In this document: positions 7,503-15,913 of the stretch, piece by piece
Numbering within the stretch: position 1 is the stretch's first letter
Layout of the letters: every line of letters begins with the position of its first letter
Assembly: GCF_002217985.1 (NCBI RefSeq)
Contig: NZ_BCMI01000010.1
Location: 32,844 to 96,843, forward strand
DNA from: Secundilactobacillus pentosiphilus
GTDB lineage: Bacteria > Bacillota > Bacilli > Lactobacillales > Lactobacillaceae
DNA length: 64,000 nt
Direction: 5' to 3'
Program-made: the position numbers and the translations under genes
The notes under the pieces: model-generated
The model's database searches: none
Told to the model about the DNA's origin: nothing
The model's input: the letters and a program-made list of their open reading frames with translations, nothing else

Positions 7503-9041
7503 TTACATCTTCATACCCATTTTACGGTAGGAATCCATACCGGCCATCCATAAGTCTTTAGGATCAATGCCGCGTTCTTTGGCAAACGCGTTCATCAAAG
7601 TATCCATATCCATTAACTTATATGTTGGCTTAGGTTTGTTTGGATCATAGGTTTGTATCTGAGCCATCATGCCGCCATCTTCATGTTCGATAATGTGGCA
7701 GTGATACATGTAAACGCCGGGTAAGTCGAAACGGACCAGCACGCGAACGGTTTCGCCTGGGTTGACACCAACCGTATCCTTAAAGCCGTGTTCGTTTGGA
7801 TACGGTTCATGGCCATTGCGTGAAATGACCAAAAATTCAGTACCGTGGACGTGGAAGGGGTGAACCATGCCGGATTCCTTTGAGTTGGCATTGGTAATGT
7901 CCCAGTACTGACTTTCACCAATTGGCTGGGTGGCATCGATGCGTTGCATACTGAACTTTTTATTGTCCATCATGACACTTTCGTCCATGCCGCTCATTAC
8001 AATCTTACGAATGGGTGTTTTAGGATCAACTTCAGGTTTTTTAATGGCCAGCAGATGCTCCGGCAAAGTGGTCTTGTCAGGTGCAAACTGATGAATTCTA
8101 AATTCAACGATCGGCACATCATCACTAAACAGCGTGACAATTTGGCCTTCATGATAACCGGAGAAATCAACTACGATCTCGGCCCGTTCAGCACAGGTGA
8201 GCATCAGATGATCCATGTAAACGGGTTCGGGCAACAAGCTGGAATCGCCCGCTACCTGAGCAAATTTAAGGTTATCGGAGAAGTGCAGGCGCCATTCCCT
8301 GCGGTTAGCACCGTCCAGAATGCGGAAGCGAACTTTTTGGGTGGTGACGTCAAAGAAGGGGTTAACGGTCCCGTTAATGAGGGCAGTTGGGCCTTGAACG
8401 CCATCTGGATCGTAGTCAGCATGGTAATCTAATTGATTATCTTCGTGGAAACGACGGTCTTGAAGAACCAACGGAATATCATCCACACCATAATGATGCG
8501 GTAAGGGCAGACTGTTGATGTGGTCATCAGTGACCAGTACCATGGTTGCCAGACCGTGCCAAACTTGTTCAGCAGTTGATGGGCACGGGTGAGCGTGCAG
8601 CCAAGTTGTTGCTGCGGGCTGATTCAAAGTGAAATCGATGTGTTTGGTTTCACCCGGATAAACGGGGGCGTGACAGCCACCATCGACGTAGGGACCGGAA
8701 ACAATTAGTCCGTGCCAGTGGAAAGTGGTCAATTCGGACAGGTGGTTCTCCAAAGCCACGTGAATGTGTTTGCCAACTGGGTAGACGATCGTCTGGCCGA
8801 GAATACTGGCATTATAGCCCCAGGTTTTTGTTTTTTTACCCGGTAAAATTGGGGTTTCACCGGTTTGAGCCGTTACTGTGTACCAGATATCAGTATCGGT
8901 TTCTTTATCAGGTTTTAATAACGCTGGGATCGCCAACGGTTTTTCGGGTGCATCGGCAACTTCAAGCGGAACATAACCGCCATCATGAGTATTAAAAGCC
9001 GGTTCGTCAAAAAAGTAATTATGATAAATTTCTTCACTCAT
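7503..9041 (-). CDS. Multicopper oxidase (laccase-like)
   Basis: A 512-residue three-domain multicopper oxidase. All copper-ligand motifs are present: HWHG and WLHAHP in the first domain, HPFHVHG near residue 395 and YHCHIIEHEDGGMM near 460, which holds the Cys-His electron path and the axial Met. No signal peptide or Tat motif is seen, so it is probably cytoplasmic. The family oxidises phenols, metal ions or aromatic amines with O2; in lactobacilli related enzymes have been tied to copper tolerance and amine breakdown. The C-terminal tail is Met-rich (AGMDSYRKMGMKM). I place the start at 9041, eight bases after GAGGAG (9055-9050), rather than at ATG 9059, which lies upstream of that SD. Confidence 0.93.
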   Translation of the reverse strand: MSEEIYHNYFFDEPAFNTHDGGYVPLEVADAPEKPLAIPALLKPDKETDTDIWYTVTAQTGETPILPGKKTKTWGYNASILGQTIVYPVGKHIHVALENHLSELTTFHWHGLIVSGPYVDGGCHAPVYPGETKHIDFTLNQPAATTWLHAHPCPSTAEQVWHGLATMVLVTDDHINSLPLPHHYGVDDIPLVLQDRRFHEDNQLDYHADYDPDGVQGPTALINGTVNPFFDVTTQKVRFRILDGANRREWRLHFSDNLKFAQVAGDSSLLPEPVYMDHLMLTCAERAEIVVDFSGYHEGQIVTLFSDDVPIVEFRIHQFAPDKTTLPEHLLAIKKPEVDPKTPIRKIVMSGMDESVMMDNKKFSMQRIDATQPIGESQYWDITNANSKESGMVHPFHVHGTEFLVISRNGHEPYPNEHGFKDTVGVNPGETVRVLVRFDLPGVYMYHCHIIEHEDGGMMAQIQTYDPNKPKPTYKLMDMDTLMNAFAKERGIDPKDLWMAGMDSYRKMGMKM

Positions 9042-9069
9042 TAAATTTTCTCCTCTCATGTTTAGTTCT

Positions 9070-9085
9070 ATTATATACCAGGTAT
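9070..9085 (-). promoter_or_regulatory. -10 region and palindrome of the oxidase promoter
   Basis: On the minus strand TATAAT occupies 9075-9070. It abuts a perfect 11-bp palindrome, ATACC-A-GGTAT (9075-9085), in the position of a possible operator. No clear -35 was found. The regulator is unknown. Confidence 0.4.
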
Positions 9086-9169
9086 TTTTAAAATTATAAT
9101 GGTTTTTAAGGAATGCCTAAATAATTTGTATTATAGTAGTATAATAATGAAAGAAAGAGAGATGATTAG

Positions 9170-9331
9170 ATGAGTTCGATGTCGAAGTGGTTTTTATGGC
9201 TATTATTGATTTTAAATGTGATTTTGATCGGTTTCTTGCTTAGTATGAACAACATGGCTGCCATGTGGATGATGGCTATCATTATGTTGCTTGATTCAAT
9301 TGGTTCATTGGTCGCTGTTTATCGGCGGTGA
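9170..9331 (+). CDS. Small hydrophobic membrane protein
   Basis: A 53-residue reading frame that encodes one long or two short membrane helices (KWFLWLLLILNVILIGFLL and a second run AAMWMMAIIMLLDSIGS) and ends in a basic YRR tail. It is preceded by AAAGAAAGAGAG, a weak SD, and a TATAAT at 9140-9145. It diverges from the multicopper oxidase gene, leaving about 130 bases between them. I do not recognise the family. The unusual Met content and the neighbour hint at metal or copper stress but this is speculation. Confidence 0.5.
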   Translation: MSSMSKWFLWLLLILNVILIGFLLSMNNMAAMWMMAIIMLLDSIGSLVAVYRR

Positions 9332-9490
9332 AACCGTTCATTTTAAATATAAAATAGTTAATTTTGGCTAAAAAGAAACTGTGATTTAAGTTGATATCGA
9401 TAGGGATGCCAGTTGATTTCTTGACTAAGACACAGCCAGAATGTGCTTTAGTTCACGACTTGAATACAGTTTTAGCCTGTTTTGCAGTTC

Positions 9491-9573
9491 AGATTCCAGC
9501 ATATAACACCCAAAAGCACCATCCCGATAAAAACTATCGGAATAGTGCTTTTGGGTGTTATATGCCGGAATCT
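9491..9573. repeat. 39-bp inverted repeat (long hairpin)
   Basis: Arms 9491-9529 and 9535-9573 match at 36 of 39 positions around the 5-base loop AAAAC. There is no T-run on either side, so this is not an ordinary terminator. It lies in the 282-base gap between the small membrane protein and the 3' end of the HAD gene. It could be a palindromic intergenic element, a mobile-element remnant or an mRNA-end stabiliser. The rest of the gap (9332-9490) shows no coding or structural signal I can support. Confidence 0.8.
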
Positions 9574-9613
9574 ACCGAGTTGAGTTGCAGTCTCTTATAA
9601 AATAGTTGCTCAA

Positions 9614-10324
9614 CTAGTAGTTGGTCACGGACATGGCTTGTAACAGTTCGGCCAATTCACTTGGTGATTCCACTGTTTGATCAGGAATGAAATCAGATTG
9701 CGGCATATCTAAATGACGATGGTTAAACCAAAAAGCGTGCCAACCGGCCTGCTTAGCACCGACCATATCCTTTTCAAAATTATCACCGATATAAACAACT
9801 TCTTTCGGCTGAATGTTCATTTGCCGGTTAAAGTGGGTAAAAATTCTGGGGTCTGGTTTGCGTAAGCCGACTTCATCAGAGATGACAACATTTTCTTTTT
9901 TGACCCAACGTTGAATGTCTAGATGTGATAACTTTTCGGTTTGCGTATTACTTTCACCATTAGTGATGACACCTAATTCATAGTGATCCTTCAAAAGGGG
10001 TAGTTGTGCCTGAATATCAGCGAATAAACTGATTTTTTCCGCCTCAGCGTGGTAACGATCGCAAAAAGCGAGCCAAACCGAGTTCGTCAATGTTGGCAAA
10101 TCATGTTTGACCAGCACGTCATTCAGACAGCTGAAGACATGGTTCATTGTCAGTGTTTCTAATTTTGCGACTCGATCATTCATGTGCTTGAAGACCTTAA
10201 AAAGGTCTGTCAGCACGTGACCGGAAACCGCGGGGTCGTTCCAGACTGAAAATAGTGCCTGCTGAAACGGTCGTTGTTGATCATATAGTGTATCGTCAAG
10301 ATCAAAAACGATAGCTTTGAGCAT
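9614..10324 (-). CDS. HAD superfamily hydrolase (YjjG/YfnB type)
   Basis: A 236-residue haloacid-dehalogenase-fold phosphatase. Motif I is VFDLDDTLYD (residues 5-14, nucleophile Asp first), motif II GVITNG, motif III the Lys in GLRKPDPRIF, motif IV YIGDNFEKDMVGAKQAGW. A helical cap lies between motifs I and II, so this is a C1-cap member. Relatives dephosphorylate nucleotides or other small phosphoesters; the true substrate is unknown. ATG 10324 is chosen over an upstream ATG because AGGAGG (10338-10333) is eight bases before it. It diverges from rpsB. Confidence 0.85.
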   Translation of the reverse strand: MLKAIVFDLDDTLYDQQRPFQQALFSVWNDPAVSGHVLTDLFKVFKHMNDRVAKLETLTMNHVFSCLNDVLVKHDLPTLTNSVWLAFCDRYHAEAEKISLFADIQAQLPLLKDHYELGVITNGESNTQTEKLSHLDIQRWVKKENVVISDEVGLRKPDPRIFTHFNRQMNIQPKEVVYIGDNFEKDMVGAKQAGWHAFWFNHRHLDMPQSDFIPDQTVESPSELAELLQAMSVTNY

Positions 10325-10358
10325 AATCGGTTCCTCCTCGAAGTTCTGCGAAGTGTAG

Positions 10359-10376
10359 TGTAACATGAATGTAACA
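10359..10376 (-). promoter_or_regulatory. Direct repeat upstream of the HAD gene
   Basis: On the minus strand TGTTACA occurs twice, 11 bp apart (10376-10370 and 10365-10359), overlapping a likely -10 (TACACT). One helical turn spacing fits a protein-binding site; no regulator can be named. Confidence 0.3.
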
Positions 10377-10415
10377 ATTATTTCAAATATTTTTTATTTT
10401 CAAGCCGCCAAAGGG

Positions 10416-10444
10416 TTGCTATAAAAGCCCAATACGGGTATACT
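10416..10444 (+). promoter_or_regulatory. rpsB promoter
   Basis: TTGCTA (10416-10421) and TATACT (10439-10444) with a 17-base spacer, about 115 bases before the rpsB start. Confidence 0.7.
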
Positions 10445-10449
10445 AGTTT

Positions 10450-10555
10450 TCGGCTGATTGCCACAATTCACACTCTGAGCAATATACTGAGCAGTGCTCG
10501 CGAGAGTTCTTAGTATAAACGACCTCAGGGGAGGAAAAAAACTTTGATGGAGGCT
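10450..10555 (+). promoter_or_regulatory. Structured 5' leader of rpsB
   Basis: The long leader can fold into a stem of 10483-10491 with 10509-10517 (TATACTGAG with CTTAGTATA, one G-T pair); inside it GAGCA and TGCTC (10489-10499) offer a competing small hairpin. Autogenous control by S2 is known in other bacteria; the site here is inferred from structure only. Confidence 0.4.
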
Positions 10556-10560
10556 ATTTC

Positions 10561-11325
10561 ATGGCTGTTATTACAATGAAACAATTACTTGAAGCAGGTG
10601 TCCACTTTGGTCACCAAACTCGTCGCTGGAACCCAAAGATGAAGAACTACATCTTCACTGAACGTAACGGGATCTACATTATCGACTTACAAAAGACGGT
10701 TAAATTAATCGACGTTGCCTACAACTTCGTTAAGGATGAAGCATCTAAGGGTGCCGTAGTGCTTTTCGTTGGTACTAAGAAGCAAGCCCAAGATTCTATT
10801 GAAGAAGAAGCTACCCGCGCTGGTCAATTTTACGTTAACCACCGTTGGTTGGGTGGAACTTTAACCAACTGGGAAACCATTCAAACCCGTATCAAGCGTT
10901 TGAAAGACCTTAAGAAGATGGCTACTGACGGTACTTTTGATCGTCTGCCAAAGAAGGAAGTTTCTTTACTGAAGAAGTCAACTGACAAGTTGGAACGTTT
11001 CTTAGGCGGTATCGAAGATATGCCTAAGTTGCCTGACGTGATGTTTGTTGTCGACCCTCGTAAGGAACAGATTGCCGTTAAGGAAGCTCAAAAGCTGAAC
11101 ATTCCGATCGTTGCTATGGTTGATACTAACACCGACCCAGACGACGTTGACGTTATCATTCCTTCTAACGATGATGCCATTCGTGCCGTTCGCTTGATTA
11201 CCAGCAAGATGGCGGATGCCGTCATCGAAGGCCGTCAAGGTCAAGACGAAGCCGAAGTTGCTAAAGCAGATGCTAGCAAAGATGCTGCTGACAGCAAGGA
11301 CGCTTCAGAAAACGCTGCTGAATAA
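10561..11325 (+). CDS. rpsB: 30S ribosomal protein S2
   Basis: A 254-residue S2 protein of the small ribosomal subunit. The N-terminus [20 protein letters not shown] and the motif [15 protein letters not shown] are diagnostic, as is [20 protein letters not shown]. The C-terminus carries an acidic/Ala-rich tail typical of lactobacilli. GGAGG sits seven bases before the ATG. A strong terminator-like hairpin separates it from tsf, which is otherwise its usual operon partner. Confidence 0.98.
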   Translation: MAVITMKQLLEAGVHFGHQTRRWNPKMKNYIFTERNGIYIIDLQKTVKLIDVAYNFVKDEASKGAVVLFVGTKKQAQDSIEEEATRAGQFYVNHRWLGGTLTNWETIQTRIKRLKDLKKMATDGTFDRLPKKEVSLLKKSTDKLERFLGGIEDMPKLPDVMFVVDPRKEQIAVKEAQKLNIPIVAMVDTNTDPDDVDVIIPSNDDAIRAVRLITSKMADAVIEGRQGQDEAEVAKADASKDAADSKDASENAAE

Positions 11326-11352
11326 TATTTGTTAAAAACCATCAGTGCTTAG

Positions 11353-11406
11353 GCTGGCTTGAAAATGTGGACCCGCGAGGCCTGATTATTTTCGGGCCAG
11401 CTTTTT
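11353..11406 (+). terminator. Intercistronic terminator/attenuator between rpsB and tsf
   Basis: A 14-bp stem (11353-11366 with 11388-11401, two G-T pairs) followed by five Ts. tsf has no obvious strong promoter after it, so this probably lowers rather than blocks tsf transcription. Confidence 0.8.
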
Positions 11407-11452
11407 GTGTTGGTGTTATGCGACTCATTTTTAATTATAAGGAGGCCATATA

Positions 11453-12334
11453 ATGGCAAGCATTACTGCAAAAATGGTTAAAGAACTGCGTGATAAGACT
11501 AGCGTTGGTATGATGGACGCAAAGAAAGCCCTTGTTGCTACTGAAGGCGACATGGACAAAGCAATCGATTTTCTGCGTGAAAAGGGAATTGCTAAAGCGG
11601 AAAAGAAGAGCGGCAACGTGGCTGCTAACGGTTTAGCTCACATTTCTGAAAACGGCAACGTGGCTGCAATCGCTGAAGTTAACTCTGAAACTGACTTTGT
11701 TGCTTCTAACGATCGGTTTAAAAACTTGGTTAAAACCATCACTGATCTGATTGCTGCTAACAAACCAGCTGATATGGATGCTGCTTTAGCTTTAAAGAAT
11801 GCTGATGGCCAATCTATCAAGGACCTGATCATCGAACAGACTCAAGTTACTTCAGAGCACACCACACTGCGTCGCTTTAAAGTTGTTGAAAAGTCTGATA
11901 ACGAAGTCTTTGGCGCATACTTGCATAATGGTGGTCAAATTGGTGCTTTAGTCGTTCTTGATGGTGCTGACGCTAGTGTTGCCAAGAACGTTGCCATGCA
12001 CGTTGCGGCCATTAACCCAGAATTTACGTCTCGTGAAGAAATTCCTGCCGACCGGTTGGACCACGAACGGGAAGTTTTGAAGAAGGAAGCATTAAACGAA
12101 GGCAAGCCTGAAAAGATCGTTGAAAAAATGGTCGAAGGCCGTCTCCGCAAGTTCCTGTCTGAAGTCAGCCTTGCTGATCAAGAGTTCATCATGGATTCTG
12201 ACCAAACGGTTAGTCAATACGTTGCCTCAAAGGGCGGCAAATTGAAGAGCTTTGTTCGTTATGAAGTCGGTGAAGGTATCGAAGTTGAAAAGAAGAACTT
12301 TGAAGATGAAGTAAATAGTCAAATTAACGGCTAA
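11453..12334 (+). CDS. tsf: Elongation factor Ts
   Basis: A 293-residue EF-Ts, the guanine nucleotide exchange factor of EF-Tu in the cytoplasm. The N-terminal UBA-like domain ([20 protein letters not shown], residues 4-23) and the EF-Tu contact motif [16 protein letters not shown] (about 76-91) are clear, followed by the two dimerisation subdomains. Length matches the family. AAGGAGG precedes the ATG. Confidence 0.98.
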   Translation: MASITAKMVKELRDKTSVGMMDAKKALVATEGDMDKAIDFLREKGIAKAEKKSGNVAANGLAHISENGNVAAIAEVNSETDFVASNDRFKNLVKTITDLIAANKPADMDAALALKNADGQSIKDLIIEQTQVTSEHTTLRRFKVVEKSDNEVFGAYLHNGGQIGALVVLDGADASVAKNVAMHVAAINPEFTSREEIPADRLDHEREVLKKEALNEGKPEKIVEKMVEGRLRKFLSEVSLADQEFIMDSDQTVSQYVASKGGKLKSFVRYEVGEGIEVEKKNFEDEVNSQING

Positions 12335-12350
12335 ACTGACTTTAAAAGGG

Positions 12351-12378
12351 GATGTACGTGTGGCGTACATCTTTTTTT
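12351..12378 (+). terminator. Terminator after tsf
   Basis: GATGTACG (12351-12358) pairs perfectly with CGTACATC (12364-12371), followed by seven Ts. Confidence 0.9.
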
Positions 12379-12403
12379 ATGCAATTTAGCCGGGATACGA
12401 CTG

Positions 12404-12430
12404 TTGGTCGATACCGGTTTATGATAGAAT
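12404..12430 (+). promoter_or_regulatory. Promoter before pyrH
   Basis: An extended -10, TGATAGAAT (12422-12430), preceded by TTGGTC at 12404-12409 with a short 15-base spacer. It would restart transcription after the tsf terminator. Confidence 0.5.
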
Positions 12431-12459
12431 TACAAAAGGAAACTAATAGGAGGCTCATG

Positions 12460-13182
12460 ATGTCGGATTTAAAGTATAAACGCGTCGTTTTGAAGCTGAG
12501 TGGTGAAGCTTTGGCAGGCGATCAAGGTTTTGGTATCCACCCACCAGTTATTAGAACGGTGGCAAAAGAAGTAAAAGAAGTCTTTGATTTGGGTCTTCAG
12601 ATCGGGATCGTCGTTGGCGGCGGTAACATGTGGCGAGGCGAATCAGGTGCTCAGATGGGCATGGAACGCGCGCAAGCCGACTATATCGGCATGCTTGCAA
12701 CCATCATGAATGGCCTTGCCCTTCAGGATAACCTCGAAGACATCGGTGTGCCGACTCGGGTTCAAACTTCGATTGAAATGCGGGCTATTGCAGAGCCTTA
12801 TATTCGGCGGAAGGCAATCCGTCACTTGGAAAAAGACCGGGTCGTTATCTTCGCTGGTGGCACTGGCAGCCCGTACTTTTCAACTGATACGACCGCGGCT
12901 TTACGGGCAGCGGAAATCAATGCTGACGCTATTTTAATGGCTAAAAACGGGGTCGACGGTGTTTACTCTGCTGATCCTAACATTGATCCTAAAGCGGTTA
13001 AGTTTGATCACTTGACCCACATGGATATTATTAATAAGGGCCTCCATGTCATGGATTCTACGGCCAGCACATTATCAATGGATAATGATATTCCGCTGGT
13101 TGTCTTTAATCTGAATCATCCAGGTAACATTAAGAAGGTTGTTCTTGGTGAAAATATCGGGACAACGGTAAGGGGGAAATAG
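12460..13182 (+). CDS. pyrH: UMP kinase
   Basis: A 240-residue bacterial UMP kinase of the amino-acid-kinase fold, making UDP from UMP and ATP. Recognisable are [14 protein letters not shown] (residues 7-20, phosphate loop), the glycine-rich [12 protein letters not shown] (about 50-61), [20 protein letters not shown] and [18 protein letters not shown] 12460 is six bases after AGGAGG; the ATG at 12457 is too close and an upstream in-frame extension to 12352 overlaps the tsf terminator. frr follows two bases after the stop, so the pair is translationally linked. Confidence 0.97.
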   Translation: MSDLKYKRVVLKLSGEALAGDQGFGIHPPVIRTVAKEVKEVFDLGLQIGIVVGGGNMWRGESGAQMGMERAQADYIGMLATIMNGLALQDNLEDIGVPTRVQTSIEMRAIAEPYIRRKAIRHLEKDRVVIFAGGTGSPYFSTDTTAALRAAEINADAILMAKNGVDGVYSADPNIDPKAVKFDHLTHMDIINKGLHVMDSTASTLSMDNDIPLVVFNLNHPGNIKKVVLGENIGTTVRGK

Positions 13183-13184
13183 TT

Positions 13185-13742
13185 TTGGCAAACCCAATTA
13201 TTGATGAAGCAAAAGATAAAATGAAAAAGGCGGAAGATGCGTTAAGCCGGGAGTTCGGTACGATTCGTGCCGGCCGTGCTAACGCTAGTCTATTAAGCCG
13301 GGTAACGGTTCAGTATTACGGTGTGGAAACACCGATCAATCAGGTCGCATCGATCTCCGTTCCGGAGCCACGGGTTATTTTGGTAACACCGTTCGATAAG
13401 TCTTCCTTGGAAGACGTTGAAAAGGGTATTTTGGAATCGGATCTTGGCATTACACCAGCAAACGACGGTTCAGCACTTCGTTTGGTGGTTCCTCAGTTAA
13501 CTGAAGAACGTCGTAAAGAGCTTGCCAAGCAAGTTAAGGCGGTTTCCGAAGAAGGTAAAGTTGCCGTTAGAAACGTTCGGCGTGAAGCAATGGACGCCGT
13601 CAAAAAGGGCCACAAAAATGGTGATTTCACTGATGATGACCTTCACGACCTTGAAAAACAGGTTCAAAGCGTGACGGATGATGCTGTTAAACAAATTGAT
13701 AAGCTGACCGACGACAAAGAACAGGAAATTATTTCTGGCTAG
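13185..13742 (+). CDS. frr: Ribosome recycling factor
   Basis: A 185-residue RRF, which with EF-G splits post-termination ribosomes. Typical features are [15 protein letters not shown] (about residues 24-38), [20 protein letters not shown], and the C-terminal coiled-coil domain. The start is TTG, eight bases after AGGGGG; the usual N-terminal sequence begins there. It overlaps nothing but lies two bases from pyrH. Confidence 0.97.
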   Translation: MANPIIDEAKDKMKKAEDALSREFGTIRAGRANASLLSRVTVQYYGVETPINQVASISVPEPRVILVTPFDKSSLEDVEKGILESDLGITPANDGSALRLVVPQLTEERRKELAKQVKAVSEEGKVAVRNVRREAMDAVKKGHKNGDFTDDDLHDLEKQVQSVTDDAVKQIDKLTDDKEQEIISG

Positions 13743-13769
13743 TCTTGGTTGTACGAAAGGAAGTTAAAC

Positions 13770-14180
13770 ATGGCAAGTGACGATGAAACAGTTGAAATCA
13801 CACCTGGCACACCACAATTTGCCAAAATGGTTTTTAAACTGAATGATGCAGTGACCGACGAAAATCTAGCGGTTTTAAATTATAACGGCAATGAGTTAAC
13901 TCAAATCGATGATGGTGTTTATGCTCAGCCAGCTTTTGTAAAAGATGACTTCAATTTATTCTTTGTAATTACTCAGTTGATTGAAGAAGATTGGATCATT
14001 GCTTTTTCAAAGGCGACCATCGAAAACGGGTCTGAAATCACAGATCTAAGCGAACCCATTCCAACTGGCGAGGGATTAAATAAGCTTGGCGAAGTGAGCC
14101 CGGATGATGCTAATAATTTACTGCAGTATTTTAATACGTTATCTGACGCTAACCGCGGTGAATGGCGCTTACTTCAGTAG
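13770..14180 (+). CDS. Conserved-looking acidic protein of unknown function
   Basis: A 136-residue, strongly acidic soluble protein (many Asp/Glu, calculated pI clearly low) with no membrane segment or motif I recognise. The sequence has a patterned middle region (FNLFFVITQLIEEDWIIAF) suggesting a mixed alpha/beta fold. ATG 13770 has AGGA eight bases upstream. It lies 27 bases after frr, probably on the same transcript, and is closed by a terminator; uppS then has its own promoter. In many Firmicutes frr is directly followed by uppS, so this gene is an insertion in an otherwise conserved order. Confidence 0.7.
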   Translation: MASDDETVEITPGTPQFAKMVFKLNDAVTDENLAVLNYNGNELTQIDDGVYAQPAFVKDDFNLFFVITQLIEEDWIIAFSKATIENGSEITDLSEPIPTGEGLNKLGEVSPDDANNLLQYFNTLSDANRGEWRLLQ

Positions 14181-14213
14181 CTTATTTAGATTATGTTAAA
14201 TAATCGCTTTAAG

Positions 14214-14245
14214 CAGAGTTGGGATAGTCGACAACTCTGTTTTTT
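14214..14245 (+). terminator. Terminator after the frr operon
   Basis: CAGAGTTG (14214-14221) pairs with CAACTCTG (14232-14239) followed by six Ts. Confidence 0.85.
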
Positions 14246-14253
14246 GGTATGAT
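14245..14253 (+). promoter_or_regulatory. Extended -10 element before uppS
   Basis: TGGTATGAT fits the extended -10 pattern (TGnTATnAT) just after the terminator; a -35 is not clear. Confidence 0.45.
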
Positions 14254-14285
14254 TAGGGTTTGAAAGCTAATTTGGAGGTGCCACA

Positions 14286-15062
14286 TTGTTTTCTTGGCTC
14301 AACAATAACCATCAGTCAGAAATCCCTGACAAAATAGAACTAGATCCTAATAATATTCCAGCTCACGTTGCCATTATCATGGATGGTAATGGCCGTTGGG
14401 CGCAAAAGCGTCATTTGCCGAGAGTAGCCGGTCACAAGCAAGGTATGGAGACGGTTAAGACCATTACGAAAGCGGCGAGTGACCTGGGGATTAAAGTCCT
14501 CACCTTATATGCGTTTTCAACTGAAAACTGGAAACGGCCGGCGGATGAAGTGAACTATTTGATGAAGTTGCCGGTGGATTTTTTTGATAAATTTGTTCCG
14601 GAATTAATTCAAAATAATGTTCGGGTCAACGTGATGGGCTATACGGATCAACTGCCGCAAAAAACGCAAAAAGCCGTCAAAGATGCGGTTGAAGATACTA
14701 AAGACTGTGACGGCATGGTTCTAAACTTTGCTTTGAATTACGGCAGTCGCGCTGAAATTACGACCGCGGTGCAAGAAATTGCCCAGTCGGTTCAACGGGG
14801 TAACGTAAAGCCTGAAGAGATTTCACCAGAAATGATCAGCGCCCATCTCATGACGGCGTCGCTGGGACAGTATCAGGATCCGGACGTGGTGATCAGAACT
14901 TCAGGCGAAAAACGGATTTCCAACTTTTTGCTGTGGCAGATTGCTTATTCAGAATTTGTGTTCATGGCACCGCACTGGCCTGAATTTAATGCTGAGTTAT
15001 TGGTTCAGGCGGTTTATGAATACCAACATCGTAAACGCCGTTTCGGCGGATTATCGAAATAG
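14286..15062 (+). CDS. uppS: Undecaprenyl diphosphate synthase (isoprenyl transferase)
   Basis: A 258-residue cis-prenyltransferase that adds isopentenyl units to farnesyl diphosphate to make the C55 lipid carrier for peptidoglycan and teichoic acid. Motifs include [16 protein letters not shown] (catalytic Asp near residue 34), [26 protein letters not shown] and the end [12 protein letters not shown]. The start is TTG with GGAGG seven bases upstream. cdsA follows 23 bases later, the standard envelope-lipid order. Confidence 0.97.
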   Translation: MFSWLNNNHQSEIPDKIELDPNNIPAHVAIIMDGNGRWAQKRHLPRVAGHKQGMETVKTITKAASDLGIKVLTLYAFSTENWKRPADEVNYLMKLPVDFFDKFVPELIQNNVRVNVMGYTDQLPQKTQKAVKDAVEDTKDCDGMVLNFALNYGSRAEITTAVQEIAQSVQRGNVKPEEISPEMISAHLMTASLGQYQDPDVVIRTSGEKRISNFLLWQIAYSEFVFMAPHWPEFNAELLVQAVYEYQHRKRRFGGLSK

Positions 15063-15085
15063 TTGAGGGGAAAAGGAGTTTATAA

Positions 15086-15874
15086 ATGAGACAAAGGGTT
15101 ATTACGGCGGTGATCGCCTTAATTATCTTCATTCCAATTATTATTGCTGGTGGCATCTGGGTTGACATTGCCGCTGCAGTTCTTGGATTAATTGCACTTT
15201 CCGAAATTTTAGTGATGCGTAAAAAGTTGATCGTCTCTTGGGAAGCATTGTTATCTGGAATCGCCGTGTTACTGATTATTCTGCCTGATTTTTGGCGGGC
15301 TATTTTACCAGCACACCTCGACATCAACTTTGTGGTGTACGGGGTCATTGTCTTGCTGTTAATGTATACGGTTTTCTCGAAGAACCGTTTCTCATTTGAC
15401 GATGCAGCTGTTTTGACCACTGGTGCGATCTATATCGGCTTTGGCTTTCACTACTTCGTCATGGCACGTGCAGCCAGTGTTTGGATGATTTTCTTCGCCT
15501 TGTTTATTGTTTGGATCACGGATAGTGGTGCCTACATGATTGGCCGTAAATTAGGCCGGCATAAATTAGCACCGCACATTAGTCCTAACAAGACTTGGGA
15601 GGGATCGGTCGGCGGTACTGTGGCTGCCACGATCATCGTTGCGATTTACGTGCATTTTTATCCCCAAGGTGATTACAGCTGGTTAGTAACAGTCTTATTT
15701 ACGGTTGTGCTGTCAGTAATCGGTCAAATTGGTGATTTAGTAGAATCGGCTTTAAAGCGTTACTACGGTGTTAAAGATTCTGGCCGTATCCTGCCTGGAC
15801 ACGGCGGTATTTTAGACCGTTTCGATAGCCTCTTGTTAGTATTACCTGCTTTGCATTTGCTGGGCTTCATGTAG
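15086..15874 (+). CDS. cdsA: Phosphatidate cytidylyltransferase
   Basis: A 262-residue membrane enzyme that forms CDP-diacylglycerol from phosphatidate and CTP, the branch point of phospholipid synthesis. About seven to eight membrane helices; the CDS signature appears near the C-terminus as VKDSGRILPGHGGILDRFDS, with SPNKTWEGSVGG earlier. Starts 23 bases after uppS with AAAAGGAG. Length is usual for Firmicutes. Confidence 0.97.
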   Translation: MRQRVITAVIALIIFIPIIIAGGIWVDIAAAVLGLIALSEILVMRKKLIVSWEALLSGIAVLLIILPDFWRAILPAHLDINFVVYGVIVLLLMYTVFSKNRFSFDDAAVLTTGAIYIGFGFHYFVMARAASVWMIFFALFIVWITDSGAYMIGRKLGRHKLAPHISPNKTWEGSVGGTVAATIIVAIYVHFYPQGDYSWLVTVLFTVVLSVIGQIGDLVESALKRYYGVKDSGRILPGHGGILDRFDSLLLVLPALHLLGFM

Positions 15875-15913
15875 CATCAGTAAATCTAGTCTATTACGAA
15901 AGGATCGACGTCT

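Noticed and set aside
9391..9600. A 69-codon plus-strand frame in the gap after the small membrane protein.
   Set aside because: It runs through both arms of the 39-bp hairpin, has no SD and no protein-like pattern.
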